Source: Solirubrobacter deserti (GTDB lineage Bacteria > Actinomycetota > Thermoleophilia > Solirubrobacterales > Solirubrobacteraceae). Taken from it: DNA of 64,000 nt. The DNA lies in NCBI RefSeq assembly GCF_027587175.1, contig NZ_JAPCID010000008.1, forward strand, positions 1-64,000. Direction: 5' to 3'. The position numbers were made by a program, and so were the translations under genes. The notes under the pieces are model-generated. The model was not told where the DNA came from. It worked only from the letters and a program-made list of their open reading frames with translations, and did no database searches. Below, piece by piece: positions 49,574 to 58,125 of the stretch (its first letter is position 1; every line of letters begins with the position of its first letter).

Positions 49574-50677
49574 TCAGGTCGCTGACACACCTGCGTTCCA
49601 GGTGTCGAGCACATGACACTCCGTCCGGGTCGGCGCCTCCCAGCGGTCGAGCATCCGCTCGATCGCCGGCCAGGGCACCGGGTGCGCGCGGTCACGGTTA
49701 CGGCGGGCGAGCTCGTCCGCGGGCGCCTCGACGGCCACGATGGTGACGTGCGCGTGGTAGTCGGCGAGCAGCGCGAGCGTCTGGCCGCGCAGCTGCGCCG
49801 ACAGGTTCGTCGCGTTCCAGATGAACGGCTCACCGGCGCGCAGGTACACGCGTGCCTGCTCGCGCGCGTCCTGGATCAGCCGGCCCTCGCCGGTGGAGTC
49901 GCCGCGCTTGATCCCGCGTTCGCGGCGCAGGTCGTCGAGGGAGATGACGGGCCGGCCGTCCCCGTGGAGCGCAATCCACAGGTCCTTGCCGGAGCCGGGC
50001 AGGCCGGACAGCACCACCACGCGGCTGCGCGTGTCGTCGTAGGCGGCGTACGCGGGGTCGCGGTCGTCGCGGGTGAAGTAGCTGAAGCGCGCGTGGTCGG
50101 ACGCGAACGGGTACGGCGCGTCCAGACAGCCGAGCTCGGCCGCGAACTCGGCGAACAGGTCCACCTCGAGCGCGAGCCCTTCGACGTCGGGCGCGATCCG
50201 CCCGAGCGCGTCCGCGCGGGTGAGCCGGTGCTGGCGATCACAGCCCGCCTCGACCGAGATCTCCAGGCACCGGCGCACGGCGCGGCCGGCGCCCACGAGC
50301 CGGTACGGGGCCATGTGGTGGCGCACCAGCGCGCAGATCCGCTCGCGCGCGTGCGGCTCCACGCCCGCCTCCCACAGCAGCCGGCGCGCGATGATCGCGC
50401 CACGGCGCGCGTGGCCGGGCGCGGTCCAGCGGCCGTCCTGGAAACGCGTCGTGGCCGGCTTGCCGACGTCGTGCAGCACCGCCGCGAGCCACAGCTCCTC
50501 GCGCGTGAGCTCGCTCAGCTGCGCCCAGTCGGGCGCCGCGACCAGCTGCTCGCACACCATCCGCGTGTGCGCGAGCACGTCGCCCTCACCGTGGTAGAGC
50601 GGGTTCTGCGGCGTCTCGGCCATCGCCGCCAGCCACGGGGCGTCTTCGGCCCCCAGCTCCGCGCCCACGGCGATCAC
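49574..50677 (-). CDS. HD-Pnk-like nucleic-acid end-healing enzyme
   Basis: 367 residues. The N-terminal HD phosphohydrolase has H37, H69-D70 (AAVLHDVGKPATT), H89, H120-H121 and D156. The C-terminal P-loop kinase has Walker A LSGLPGSGKDLWIA (K231; Asp replaces the usual Ser/Thr) and the conserved Asp pair ISLDDLRRERG, followed by NATNLSAQLRGQTLAL. This order matches HD-Pnk enzymes, which remove 2',3'-cyclic or 2'/3'-phosphates and phosphorylate 5'-OH ends. GTG 50677 overlaps the ligase stop codon (GTGA). Confidence 0.87.
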   Translation of the reverse strand: MIAVGAELGAEDAPWLAAMAETPQNPLYHGEGDVLAHTRMVCEQLVAAPDWAQLSELTREELWLAAVLHDVGKPATTRFQDGRWTAPGHARRGAIIARRLLWEAGVEPHARERICALVRHHMAPYRLVGAGRAVRRCLEISVEAGCDRQHRLTRADALGRIAPDVEGLALEVDLFAEFAAELGCLDAPYPFASDHARFSYFTRDDRDPAYAAYDDTRSRVVVLSGLPGSGKDLWIALHGDGRPVISLDDLRRERGIKRGDSTGEGRLIQDAREQARVYLRAGEPFIWNATNLSAQLRGQTLALLADYHAHVTIVAVEAPADELARRNRDRAHPVPWPAIERMLDRWEAPTRTECHVLDTWNAGVSAT

Positions 50678-51315
50678 GACGCCAGCCCGTTCGGCACGAC
50701 CGCCCCGCTCATCCAGTGCTGGTCGGTCTTGACATGGTCGGCGCGCACGAGCTTGCCGACCGCGCCCAGGTGCTCGTCGCGCCCGAAGGCGCTCGCCCAG
50801 CGCACCACCACGCCCTCGCGCTCGGGCCCGTACGCCGACGCCCCGCCGAGCAGCGACAGGACTCGAACCCGGTCGAACTCGCCCCGGAACAGCAGCGGCA
50901 CGAGATCGACGCCGAGCCGGTGCGCCCACGCCGCGGTGTCGTCCCACGACAGGCACACGTCGTCCGCGTCATAGACCGCGAACAGCTGGAAGTAGGACGG
51001 CAGCGCGTCGTAGGCGATCGAGTGGCGCCCGTAGGTGTTCTCGCCGCACACGCGCCAGCCGTCGGGCAGCGCGTGGGCGATCCGCCCGGCCAGCGCACGC
51101 ACCCACGTGCGCGTCTGGTGGTAGCCGGAGGAGACGCTGCGGGCGTGCGTGTACCCGTCGGCGTAGATGGACGTGTTCTCGCCATCGAGCTTCTCGGTCA
51201 CCACGACCTCGCGGCCCTCGAAGGAGCCGTAGTCCGCGTAGGCGTGATCGCCGTCCGCGCCGCGGTTCGGGCTGTCCGGCAGATGCCAGGTGCGTGGGTA
51301 CTTGACGCGCTCCAC
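50674..51315 (-). CDS. ATP-dependent RNA ligase (Rnl-type)
   Basis: 213 residues of the nucleotidyltransferase fold. Motif I is VVVTEKLDGENTSIYADG with adenylated Lys K42; later motifs are VCGENTYGRHSIAY (III-like), REGVVVRWASAF (IV) and KLVRADHVKTDQHW (V). The enzyme would seal ends healed by the coupled HD-Pnk. There is no OB domain or long C-terminal domain, as in small stand-alone RNA ligases. GTG 51315 lies 8 bases after TACAGT. The cassette lacks RtcB or Hen1, so substrate (tRNA, rRNA or DNA) is open. Confidence 0.87.
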   Translation of the reverse strand: MERVKYPRTWHLPDSPNRGADGDHAYADYGSFEGREVVVTEKLDGENTSIYADGYTHARSVSSGYHQTRTWVRALAGRIAHALPDGWRVCGENTYGRHSIAYDALPSYFQLFAVYDADDVCLSWDDTAAWAHRLGVDLVPLLFRGEFDRVRVLSLLGGASAYGPEREGVVVRWASAFGRDEHLGAVGKLVRADHVKTDQHWMSGAVVPNGLAS

Positions 51316-51323
51316 GGCGCGCC

Positions 51324-51329
51324 ACTGTA
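51324..51329 (-). promoter_or_regulatory. -10 element (TACAGT) of the RNA-repair operon
   Basis: TACAGT plus 8 bases leads to GTG 51315 on the minus strand. Confidence 0.45.
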
Positions 51330-51336
51330 GGCCGCT

Positions 51337-52206
51337 TCAGACCGGCTCGGCGACGAGCGCGCGGAGATCCTGGGCCAGCGACCGCGGGTCGAGCGACTCG
51401 AACGGGATGCCAAGCCGTTGCTCGCCCCGCTTGTCGATGAGCAACACGTACGCGGAGTGCTCGAAGTCCCAGCCGGCGATGTGGCGGGCGCGCCCGCGGT
51501 ACGCCAGGTCGGCCGTGTCCGGGTACGGGTCGTCCGCGCCCGGCGGGGGCTGCGCGGGCTGGGGCGGCGGCTCGTAGCGGAAGCCACCGCGCGAGCGGTT
51601 CGGCGGGTTCGCGGCGCGGAACGCGTCCGCGCGCGCGGCGGCGGCGATCGACTCGGCCCGCGTGGCGTTCATCGGCGCGATCCCGTAGTGGATCCACACC
51701 GGCCGCAGCTGGTCCCGGGTGCCGAGCAGGTAGCGGCCACGACCGCCGAGCCCGCGGCGGTCGATCCACGCCCGCGCGCGCTCGGGGGTGTCTCCCACCG
51801 GGTCGACGCTCACGATGTACGCGACGACGTCGTCCCCGCCCACGAGATCCATCGCGCTCGCGACGTCATTGCCCTCCGCGGGGCACAGGTCCCGGCAGCT
51901 GGCGTAGATGAACGTGAGCGCGACGACGCGCCCGCGCGCGTCCGCCAGGCGGGCGGGGCGGCCGTCCTGGTCGCGGAGGGTGAAGTCGAACGCGGCCTCG
52001 CGTGGCGGGACGAAGCGCGTCTGCACGGGTTCGGTGCGCGTGGCCGTCGCCGCCCAGGCTCCGCCGAGCGCGCCGAGCACGAGGCACATGAGCGCGAGCA
52101 GCAGCAGGCGCCGGCGCGGCGGGGCCGCTGGTGCGGGCTGGGGGCGCTCGGTGGGATGCAAGAGAGCCACGGGTCCGGCACGGTCTACTCGCACGGGTGC
52201 CGTCAA
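51337..52206 (-). CDS. SCO1/SenC-family membrane protein
   Basis: 289 residues: cytoplasmic Pro-rich tail, one membrane helix (about 33-52), then a thioredoxin fold. The copper/redox motif CxxxC is C104/C108 (YASCRDLCPAEGND), and the conserved His lies in GWDFEHSAYVLLIDKRG. SCO proteins deliver copper to, or reduce the CuA site of, cytochrome c oxidase. An unusual Pro-rich insertion (RYEPPPQPAQPPPGADDP) interrupts the fold. The TTG 52206 start is uncertain; GTG 52194 is an alternative. No oxidase genes are adjacent. Confidence 0.82.
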   Translation of the reverse strand: MTAPVRVDRAGPVALLHPTERPQPAPAAPPRRRLLLLALMCLVLGALGGAWAATATRTEPVQTRFVPPREAAFDFTLRDQDGRPARLADARGRVVALTFIYASCRDLCPAEGNDVASAMDLVGGDDVVAYIVSVDPVGDTPERARAWIDRRGLGGRGRYLLGTRDQLRPVWIHYGIAPMNATRAESIAAAARADAFRAANPPNRSRGGFRYEPPPQPAQPPPGADDPYPDTADLAYRGRARHIAGWDFEHSAYVLLIDKRGEQRLGIPFESLDPRSLAQDLRALVAEPV

Positions 52207-52264
52207 GGGGCCGGGACGTCACCGGGCGGACGATTCACGCAACGGACATCCGCAAGGCGGATCG

Positions 52265-52290
52265 CGTATACGTGCAGAGCGGTCAGCAAA
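52265..52290 (+). promoter_or_regulatory. Bipartite motif GCGTATACG-N8-GGTCAGCAA, copy 2
   Basis: It lies about 60 bases upstream of the start of the protease-propeller-GH114 operon, ahead of its TAGGAT -10. Both halves are identical to copy 1 at 48609-48634. Confidence 0.5.
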
Positions 52291-52338
52291 TCCGCATACC
52301 ACCTCGGAAGTGGCTGTCACAGCGAGCATCGCTCGACT

Positions 52339-52344
52339 TAGGAT
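52339..52344 (+). promoter_or_regulatory. -10 element (TAGGAT) of the protease-propeller-GH114 operon
   Basis: TAGGAT plus 7 bases leads to ATG 52352. Confidence 0.55.
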
Positions 52345-52351
52345 CGCGCCG

Positions 52352-53137
52352 ATGGACCGGCTCGTGGTTCCGACAGCCGCTGTGGTATGCGCCGCGCTGG
52401 CGGGTTGTGGCGACGAGCGCCAGGGCCCGGCCGCCCCGGCGCCGCCGGCGCAGCGGCTCGACCTGGGCGTCGTGGGCGTGTCGGCGCGTGTGGGCGGCGA
52501 GGAGCAGCTCGGCTCGGGGTTCGTGGTCGACGCGGATCGCGGGCTGGTGGCGACCACCGCCCACGCCGTGTGGGGCGCGCGCTCGCTCAAGCTCGCGACC
52601 GGCTTCGGCGTGCTGCACGGGCGGATCGTGGCCCGAGCGCCGTGCGACGACCTCGCGTTGCTCGAGGTCCACCCGCGCATCCCGGGCCTTGCGGCGCTCG
52701 CGAGCGCGCCGGCCGGCTCGCCCGCCGGCGACGGCCTGCTGCGGTCCGTCGGCCGGCGCGCGGCCGGCGTGGGCTCGGGCCTGGCGACCATCCCCGTGCG
52801 AGCGGACTCCGCCGGGCGGCTGGACTCGCCACTGGTGCCCGAGGTGTCCGGCGGGCCCGTCGTCGACGCGGCCGGGCGGCTGGTCGGCATGGCGCGTGCC
52901 GAGCTCGCCGGCGCGCCGGCCACCGCCGTGCGGTGGGCGCGGATCAAGGCGCGCATGGGCGAACTGAGGCCGGGGCCACGGCGGGTCTTCGTCGGCTGGG
53001 CGGAGCAGTACCGGTGCGTGAGCCGCCAGCACGCGCGCGCTCGCGCCGCGCACCCGGGTTTCCGGCCCGAGGACGCTCGGTTGAACGCCGCCGTCGCGCC
53101 CACGCGGCTTCCCGGCACGGAGAGCGTCGATCCGTGA
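52352..53137 (+). CDS. Trypsin-fold serine protease-like lipoprotein
   Basis: 261 residues: a lipobox (AAVVCAALAGCGD), then a chymotrypsin fold with H71 (VATTAHAVWG), D99 or D100 (APCDDLALLE) and S166 (EVSGGPVVD). The usual GNSGGP reads EVSGGP, losing the Gly-Asn, so the oxyanion hole may be impaired though the triad is present. The C-terminal extension (RRVFVGWAEQYRCVSRQH) is unusual. It is followed by a propeller gene and a GH114-like gene, so it may process or scaffold matrix proteins. The ATG is 7 bases after TAGGAT. Confidence 0.8.
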   Translation: MDRLVVPTAAVVCAALAGCGDERQGPAAPAPPAQRLDLGVVGVSARVGGEEQLGSGFVVDADRGLVATTAHAVWGARSLKLATGFGVLHGRIVARAPCDDLALLEVHPRIPGLAALASAPAGSPAGDGLLRSVGRRAAGVGSGLATIPVRADSAGRLDSPLVPEVSGGPVVDAAGRLVGMARAELAGAPATAVRWARIKARMGELRPGPRRVFVGWAEQYRCVSRQHARARAAHPGFRPEDARLNAAVAPTRLPGTESVDP

Positions 53138-54117
53138 TGTCGGTGCTGACGGCGCCTCGCGACCCGACGCGCCCGCTGTCGCGCAAGACGATGGCGGCGT
53201 TCGCGGCGGTGATGCTGGTCCTGCTGCTCGCGCCCGCCGCCGTGGTGATCCTGCTGCGCGAGCCGGCGGTCGTGTCCGACGACCGCCGGCTCGCGGCCGG
53301 CCGCTTGCCCACCGACGTCGCGGTCGAGGGCTCGACCGTGTGGGTCGTCAGCGGCCGCGACGACCGGGTCGTGGCCCTGGACGTCCGCGATGTGGAAGGG
53401 GACCCCACGATCCACCGAGCAGGCTCCTCGCCGCTGCGCGTCGCCGTCGGTGGCGGCTCGGTGTGGACGGCGAACGCCGGCGACGACAGCGTCACCCGCA
53501 TCGATCCTCTCGTGCCCGGCAGCGGGCGCCGGATCGCCATCCGCGCGCCGGCCGTGGACGTCGCGGTGAGCGCCGAGGGCACGTGGGTGACGAACGGGCT
53601 CGCCGGCACGGTGACGCGCGTGGACCCGGTCGGCAACCGCGTCCTCGGGACCCCGGTGCGGACCGGCAGCTTCCCGGCGGCGCTCGCGGTCGGCGCCGGT
53701 TCGGTGTGGGTCGTGAACGCGGGGGACGGCACCGTCGCGCGCATCGATCCCCGCGAGGACGTGGTGCTGGGACGCCGCATCCCCGTCGGCCGGGATCCGC
53801 AGGACATCGCGGTCGGGCACGGCTCGGTGTGGGTGGCCAACCGCGGCGACGGTACCGTGACGCGGCTGTCCGCGCGCACGGGGCGTCCGGAGGGCGCCAT
53901 CCCCGTGGGCGGGGCGCCTGGGGCGCTGGCCGTGACGGCCGAGGGCGTGCTCGTCCTCGACACCCGCGACGGCACGGTGCGGGCGATCGACCCGAGCGGG
54001 CGGACCCGCCGTGTGACCCGGATCGAAGGCTTCCCGACGGGGCTGGCGGTCGGCGCCGGCAGCGCGTGGGTGGTCGACGCGCGCAGCGGCACGGTGATCC
54101 GGCTGCGCCCGCGGTGA
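53137..54117 (+). CDS. Membrane-anchored beta-propeller (YVTN/Vgb-like)
   Basis: 326 residues. One N-terminal membrane helix (AAFAAVMLVLLLAPAAVVIL) anchors an extracytoplasmic propeller of seven or so blades with recurring GSVWV(A/V)N-GDGTV-RIDP patterns (GSVWTANAGDDSVTRIDP, GSVWVVNAGDGTVARIDP, GSVWVANRGDGTVTRLSA). Such propellers bind ligands or protein partners. It overlaps both the protease gene (by 1 base) and the GH114 gene (by 4), and has a counterpart in the minus-strand operon at 56662-58125. Confidence 0.85.
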   Translation: MSVLTAPRDPTRPLSRKTMAAFAAVMLVLLLAPAAVVILLREPAVVSDDRRLAAGRLPTDVAVEGSTVWVVSGRDDRVVALDVRDVEGDPTIHRAGSSPLRVAVGGGSVWTANAGDDSVTRIDPLVPGSGRRIAIRAPAVDVAVSAEGTWVTNGLAGTVTRVDPVGNRVLGTPVRTGSFPAALAVGAGSVWVVNAGDGTVARIDPREDVVLGRRIPVGRDPQDIAVGHGSVWVANRGDGTVTRLSARTGRPEGAIPVGGAPGALAVTAEGVLVLDTRDGTVRAIDPSGRTRRVTRIEGFPTGLAVGAGSAWVVDARSGTVIRLRPR

Positions 54118-54845
54118 TCGCGTTGATCGCCGCGGTGGCGCTCGCCGTTCCGTGGGCCCCGCCGCCGACGAGCACCTTCCAGTGGCAGCTCAGCGGCCGG
54201 CTCGACCTGTCCGTGCGTGCGGACCTCTACGACGTCGACCTGTTCGAGACCTCGGCCGCCGACGTCGCGCGCATCCACGCGATGGGCGCGCGGGCCGCGT
54301 GCTACTTCAGCGCGGGCACGCACGAGCCGGGGCGCCCGGACTCGAAGGCCTTCCCCCGAAGCGTGATCGGCCAGCGGCTCGCGGACTGGCCGCGCGAACG
54401 CTGGCTCGACGTGCGCCGGTTGAGCGTCCTGCGGCCGATCATGCGGCGGCGGCTGAACCTGTGCGCCGAGAAGGGCTTCGACGCGGTCGAGCCCGACAAC
54501 GTGGACGGGTATGCCAACGACTCCGGGTTCGCCCTGCGCGGGCGCCATCAGCTGCGCTTCAACCGGTGGCTCGCGCGGGCCGCGCACGCTCGCGGGCTCT
54601 CCATCGCTCTCAAGAACGACCTGGAGCAGGTGCGCGCGCTCGAGCCGTGGTACGACTGGGCGCTCAGCGAGGAGTGCTTCGCGTACCGTGAGTGCGCGCG
54701 GTTGAAGCCGTTCGCGGACGCGGGCAAGGCGGTCTTCGTCGTCGAGTACGCGGACGGCGGGTTCTGCCCCGCCGCCCGCGACCTCGGGTTCATGGCGCAA
54801 CGGAAGCGACTGGCGCTCGACGCGTGGCGGGAGCCATGCTGGTGA
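54114..54845 (+). CDS. GH114-like endo-alpha-1,4-polygalactosaminidase
   Basis: 243 residues from GTG 54114 (GTGA overlap). A weak signal or anchor (IALIAAVALAVPWAP) precedes a TIM barrel whose landmarks are LYDVDLFETSAADVARIHAM, CYFSAGTHEPGRPDS, KGFDAVEPDNVDGYANDSGF (acidic residues E126, D128 and D131), and the late SIALKNDLEQ and AVFVVEYADGGF. GH114 enzymes cleave partially deacetylated galactosamine polymers such as Pel or fungal galactosaminogalactan. Next to a PelF-type locus, this strongly suggests an amino-sugar exopolysaccharide as substrate. Confidence 0.85.
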   Translation: MIALIAAVALAVPWAPPPTSTFQWQLSGRLDLSVRADLYDVDLFETSAADVARIHAMGARAACYFSAGTHEPGRPDSKAFPRSVIGQRLADWPRERWLDVRRLSVLRPIMRRRLNLCAEKGFDAVEPDNVDGYANDSGFALRGRHQLRFNRWLARAAHARGLSIALKNDLEQVRALEPWYDWALSEECFAYRECARLKPFADAGKAVFVVEYADGGFCPAARDLGFMAQRKRLALDAWREPCW

Positions 54846-55740
54846 GCGTGCGGTCCAGCCCGTCGGTGAACGCGACGCGGGCCGCCCAGCCCAGCGCCGC
54901 GGCTGCGCGCGACGGGTCCAGGCAGGAGCGTCGGACCTCGCCCGCGCGCTCGGGCGCGTGACGCACGCGCAGGCCGAGTTCCTGCGCCACCGCCAGCACG
55001 GTCGTCTCGCGCCCGGTGGCGACGTTCACGCAGCCGGTCACCGGGCGCTCGCCGGCGGCCATGAACGCGCGCACGACGTCGTCGACGTACAGGAAGTCAC
55101 GCGTCTGGCCGCCGTCGCCGAACACGGTGACGGGGTGCCCGGCGCGGGCGGCAGCGCAGAACATCGCGACCACGCCGGCCTCGCCCGCGCCGTTCTGGCG
55201 CGGGCCGTAGACGTTGGACAGGCGCAGGCTGAGTGTCGAGAGGCCGAACAGCGTGCGGTAGAGGTCCAGGTAGCTCTCGGCGGCCGCCTTGGAGGCGGCG
55301 TAGGGGGACGCGGGACGGACCTCGGCGCTCTCGGGCGTCGGCAGGACGTCCGCCTCGCCGTAGATGGCCCCGCCGGTCGAGGCCAGCACGAAGCGCCGGA
55401 CGCCGTGGCGCTGGGCGGCCTGCAGCAGCGTCAGCGTGCCGATCAGGTTGACGACGGCGTCGTGGATGGGGTCGGCGACGGCGTGGCGGACGTCGATCTG
55501 GGCGGCGAGGTGGTAGATCGTGTCGGGCCGCTCGGCGGTGAGCGCGCGGGCGACGGCGTGTGGGTCGGTCACGTTCCCCGGTGTCAGCCGCACGCCGTGG
55601 TTGAGCGCGCCGAACAGGTTCTCCCAGCGACCGGTCGAGAGGTCGTCCAGGACGGTGACGCGGCGGCCGTCTTCGACGAGCGCGTTGACGAGGTGGGAGC
55701 CGATGAACCCGGCTCCGCCGGTGACGAGGGCGCTGCGCAT
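54790..55740 (-). CDS. NAD-dependent sugar epimerase (GalE-like)
   Basis: 316-residue extended short-chain dehydrogenase/reductase: NAD-binding GGAGFIG (8-14), catalytic Tyr147 and Lys151 (SPYAASKAAAESYL), with STGGAIYGEA before them and FLYVDDVVRAF later. It fits UDP-hexose 4-epimerases; in Pel loci a comparable enzyme (PelX) makes UDP-GalNAc from UDP-GlcNAc. It is the last gene of the minus-strand operon. The final 56 bases overlap the convergent GH114-like gene. Confidence 0.88.
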   Translation of the reverse strand: MRSALVTGGAGFIGSHLVNALVEDGRRVTVLDDLSTGRWENLFGALNHGVRLTPGNVTDPHAVARALTAERPDTIYHLAAQIDVRHAVADPIHDAVVNLIGTLTLLQAAQRHGVRRFVLASTGGAIYGEADVLPTPESAEVRPASPYAASKAAAESYLDLYRTLFGLSTLSLRLSNVYGPRQNGAGEAGVVAMFCAAARAGHPVTVFGDGGQTRDFLYVDDVVRAFMAAGERPVTGCVNVATGRETTVLAVAQELGLRVRHAPERAGEVRRSCLDPSRAAAALGWAARVAFTDGLDRTLTSMAPATRRAPVASVAP

Positions 55741-55742
55741 GA

Positions 55743-56639
55743 TCACGGGTACACGCAGTAGTGGGTGGGCGAGCCCGCGGCGACAGCGCCGGTCGTGCCC
55801 GCGTTGACGTACTGCCACTGGTGGTCGGCGCGCCCGCCGACCCAATAGACGATCTCGTACACGCCGACGGCGTAGCGTCCGGAGCCGGGCGGCACGCTGA
55901 TCGGGCCGAGCGTCCAGGGAACCGGCGTCACGCTCGCGTCCGGGTGGAACTGGGCGATGCCGGTGCGCGTCGCCGTCCAGGCGTTCCAGCGTCCGCGGTT
56001 CTCGCCCAGGGTGCCGAACCAGTGCCAGCCGGTGGCGGCCGTGTACACCGCGACCCAGCCGCGCGTGGACACGGGCGTCGCGGCCTTGGTGGTGAAGTCC
56101 GGCTCGACGAGGAACCCGGGGTCGCATTGGAGGTGGCCGTCCGTCCAGAAGCCCTTCACGGCCGCGGCGCGTCTGCGGGAGGTGAGCGTGAAGTGCAGCC
56201 GGGCGCGGTCGATCACGGCCGTGGCCGCGACGCTCGAGCGACGTGCGATCCGGCGCGCGCTGCGGGTCGAGACCGTCAGGCGCGCGGTGGCGCGCTGGTT
56301 CACGCAGCGGAAGCGGGTGGCGGCGATTGCGCGTGGCGCGATGCGCGGGGCGCGGACCTGCAGCGCGCCGTCCCGCTGGCAGGCGAAGCGGAGGGTGAAG
56401 CGGCGGTCGTCGAGGCGGGCGTTCGTGTCGCGCAGCAGTCCCGGGCCGGTGGCCGGCGGGACGTTCATCGGGACGCCGGGCGGAACGAAGGACAGCGCCG
56501 TGCCCGGTGAGGACGGCAGGTTCGCCCCGCTTCCGGGCGGCGGCCCCGGGGGCCCGGGCGGCGCCTGAGCCGCGGCGCGCGCGGGGTGCGCGGCGGTGGC
56601 CGTCACCGCGAGTCCGATCAGCAGCGGTATGCGGCGCAT
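55743..56639 (-). CDS. Secreted protein of unknown function in the polysaccharide operon
   Basis: 298 residues with a signal peptide (MRRIPLLIGLAVTATAAHPA), a Gly-Pro-rich stretch (PPGPPGPPPGSGANLPSSPG), a beta-rich region containing FTLRFACQRDGALQVRAPRI, and a C-terminal domain with aromatic motifs (GWHWFGTLGENRGRWNAWTA, YAVGVYEIVYWVGGRADHQW). No catalytic signature is evident. The C-terminus may be a carbohydrate-contacting or matrix domain. It starts 22 bases after the propeller gene and ends 2 bases before the epimerase gene. I do not recognise a family. Confidence 0.65.
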   Translation of the reverse strand: MRRIPLLIGLAVTATAAHPARAAAQAPPGPPGPPPGSGANLPSSPGTALSFVPPGVPMNVPPATGPGLLRDTNARLDDRRFTLRFACQRDGALQVRAPRIAPRAIAATRFRCVNQRATARLTVSTRSARRIARRSSVAATAVIDRARLHFTLTSRRRAAAVKGFWTDGHLQCDPGFLVEPDFTTKAATPVSTRGWVAVYTAATGWHWFGTLGENRGRWNAWTATRTGIAQFHPDASVTPVPWTLGPISVPPGSGRYAVGVYEIVYWVGGRADHQWQYVNAGTTGAVAAGSPTHYCVYP

Positions 56640-56661
56640 GCGATCCCCCTTCCTGGGGTTG

Positions 56662-58125
56662 TCAACGGTCAACGCGGATCACCTCGTGCTCGCCGGCCGC
56701 GATCCACACGTGCCGGTCGTCGAGGGCGAGGGCGGTCGGCGGCGCGGGCAGAGGCGTGCGGCGGCGGAGCTGCCCCGTGAGGCCGTCGAGGTGGAGAAGA
56801 GCGCGGTCGCCGCGGCACAGGACGAACACCTCGCCGCGGCCGGCCGCGACGGCCAGTGGTGCGGCGCACAGCGGTGCGGGCAGGTCGGCCACGCCACGAT
56901 CGACGTCGATCCGCTGCAGCGTCCCGGCGGCCGAGTCGACCGCCCAGGCGTGCTCCCCGTCCAGCGCGACGTCCACCGGGGCACCGCCGAGCGCGATCGG
57001 TGGTCCTTCGACGCGTCTGCGGGCCGCGGACAACCGCACGAGCGTCCCTGTGCTGGCGTCCACGGCCACCACACGACGCTCGTCCGCCGCCAGCGCCAGC
57101 GGGCGCGAGCCGACGTGCAGCGTCCGCCACGGGCCTCGGTCCGGGCGCACCCGGATCGTCCCGTCCGCGGAGCCGGCCGCCCACACGGCCCCGGCGGCGA
57201 CCGCGACGTCGGTCACGTCCGGGCCCCGGCTCAACACCCGGGGAGCGCCGGTGCCGTCGGCCCTGGCGCGCACGATCGCGCCGCTGCGCGTATCGGCGAC
57301 CCATGCCCACCGCGGCCCGACGGCGACCCGGGCGGGCGTGCCGCCCGTCCTGAGCGCCGGGGCCGCGGGACGACCCGTCGCCGGGTCGAGGATCCAGACA
57401 GCCCCGGCACCCGGTCCCGCGACCCACACCCGGCCGCCGGCAACCGCGATCCCGGTCGGTTGAGCCGGCACGCGGAACGTGGTCGCGGCCGCGGCGGTGC
57501 GCGGCTCGGACCGGACGAGCCAGAGCGCGCTGGCGGCGAGCCCGACGGCGATCGCGACCAGCGCCGCCCACCGGGCCACGGCCAGGCGGCGCGAGCGAGT
57601 CGTGCCGGCGCCGGAGCGGCGGGAGCCGGGCGCGGGACGCGCCGGTGCGTCTTGCGGCGTCGTGGCGGGCCGGCGCGAGTCGGGCTGCGCGGCGGCCGGT
57701 GCTTCCCACGAGCTCGCTGTGCCGCCCGGCGTGCCGTTGTGGCGACGCCACTCCGGTGGGCGGCGCCACGGCCGCGGTGGCTCGCCGAGCGGCGGCGCCA
57801 GGTCGGCCGGCGCGACGTCCCAGCGGGTGGACGTCCCGTCGCGGCGGACGCGCGCGCTCGCGTCCGCGGCGGCCGCGCGTGGCGGCGCTTCGTCGTCGCA
57901 TGGGCCGCCCATTGCGGCCCAGGGGGCGTCGTCGCGCGGGCCCGCCGGCGCGAGCCAACGCTCGTCACCGCTCGCGTGGGTCGGCGGCTCGTCGTGCGGC
58001 AGTCCTGCGCTGACGGTGGTGCGTATACGCGCGATCCGCTCGAGCTGCTTCGCGTACTCCGCTTCGTACAGGTCGGGGTGGCGGTCGTGCGGGCGGCGGG
58101 CCCAGAGGTTCGGCTCGCGGGTCAT
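56662..58125 (-). CDS. Membrane-anchored beta-propeller with long cytoplasmic tail
   Basis: 487 residues. About 190 charged, Pro/Arg-rich and probably disordered cytoplasmic residues (LWARRPHDRHPDLYEAEYAK at the start) precede one membrane helix (VARWAALVAIAVGLAASALW). A propeller of repeated GGRVWVAGPGAGAVWILDPA / DGEHAWAVDSAAGTLQRIDV blades follows. It parallels the propeller of the plus-strand operon but adds the long tail, which could contact cytoplasmic synthesis proteins. It overlaps the upstream hydrolase gene by 4 bases (ATGA). Confidence 0.82.
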   Translation of the reverse strand: MTREPNLWARRPHDRHPDLYEAEYAKQLERIARIRTTVSAGLPHDEPPTHASGDERWLAPAGPRDDAPWAAMGGPCDDEAPPRAAAADASARVRRDGTSTRWDVAPADLAPPLGEPPRPWRRPPEWRRHNGTPGGTASSWEAPAAAQPDSRRPATTPQDAPARPAPGSRRSGAGTTRSRRLAVARWAALVAIAVGLAASALWLVRSEPRTAAAATTFRVPAQPTGIAVAGGRVWVAGPGAGAVWILDPATGRPAAPALRTGGTPARVAVGPRWAWVADTRSGAIVRARADGTGAPRVLSRGPDVTDVAVAAGAVWAAGSADGTIRVRPDRGPWRTLHVGSRPLALAADERRVVAVDASTGTLVRLSAARRRVEGPPIALGGAPVDVALDGEHAWAVDSAAGTLQRIDVDRGVADLPAPLCAAPLAVAAGRGEVFVLCRGDRALLHLDGLTGQLRRRTPLPAPPTALALDDRHVWIAAGEHEVIRVDR

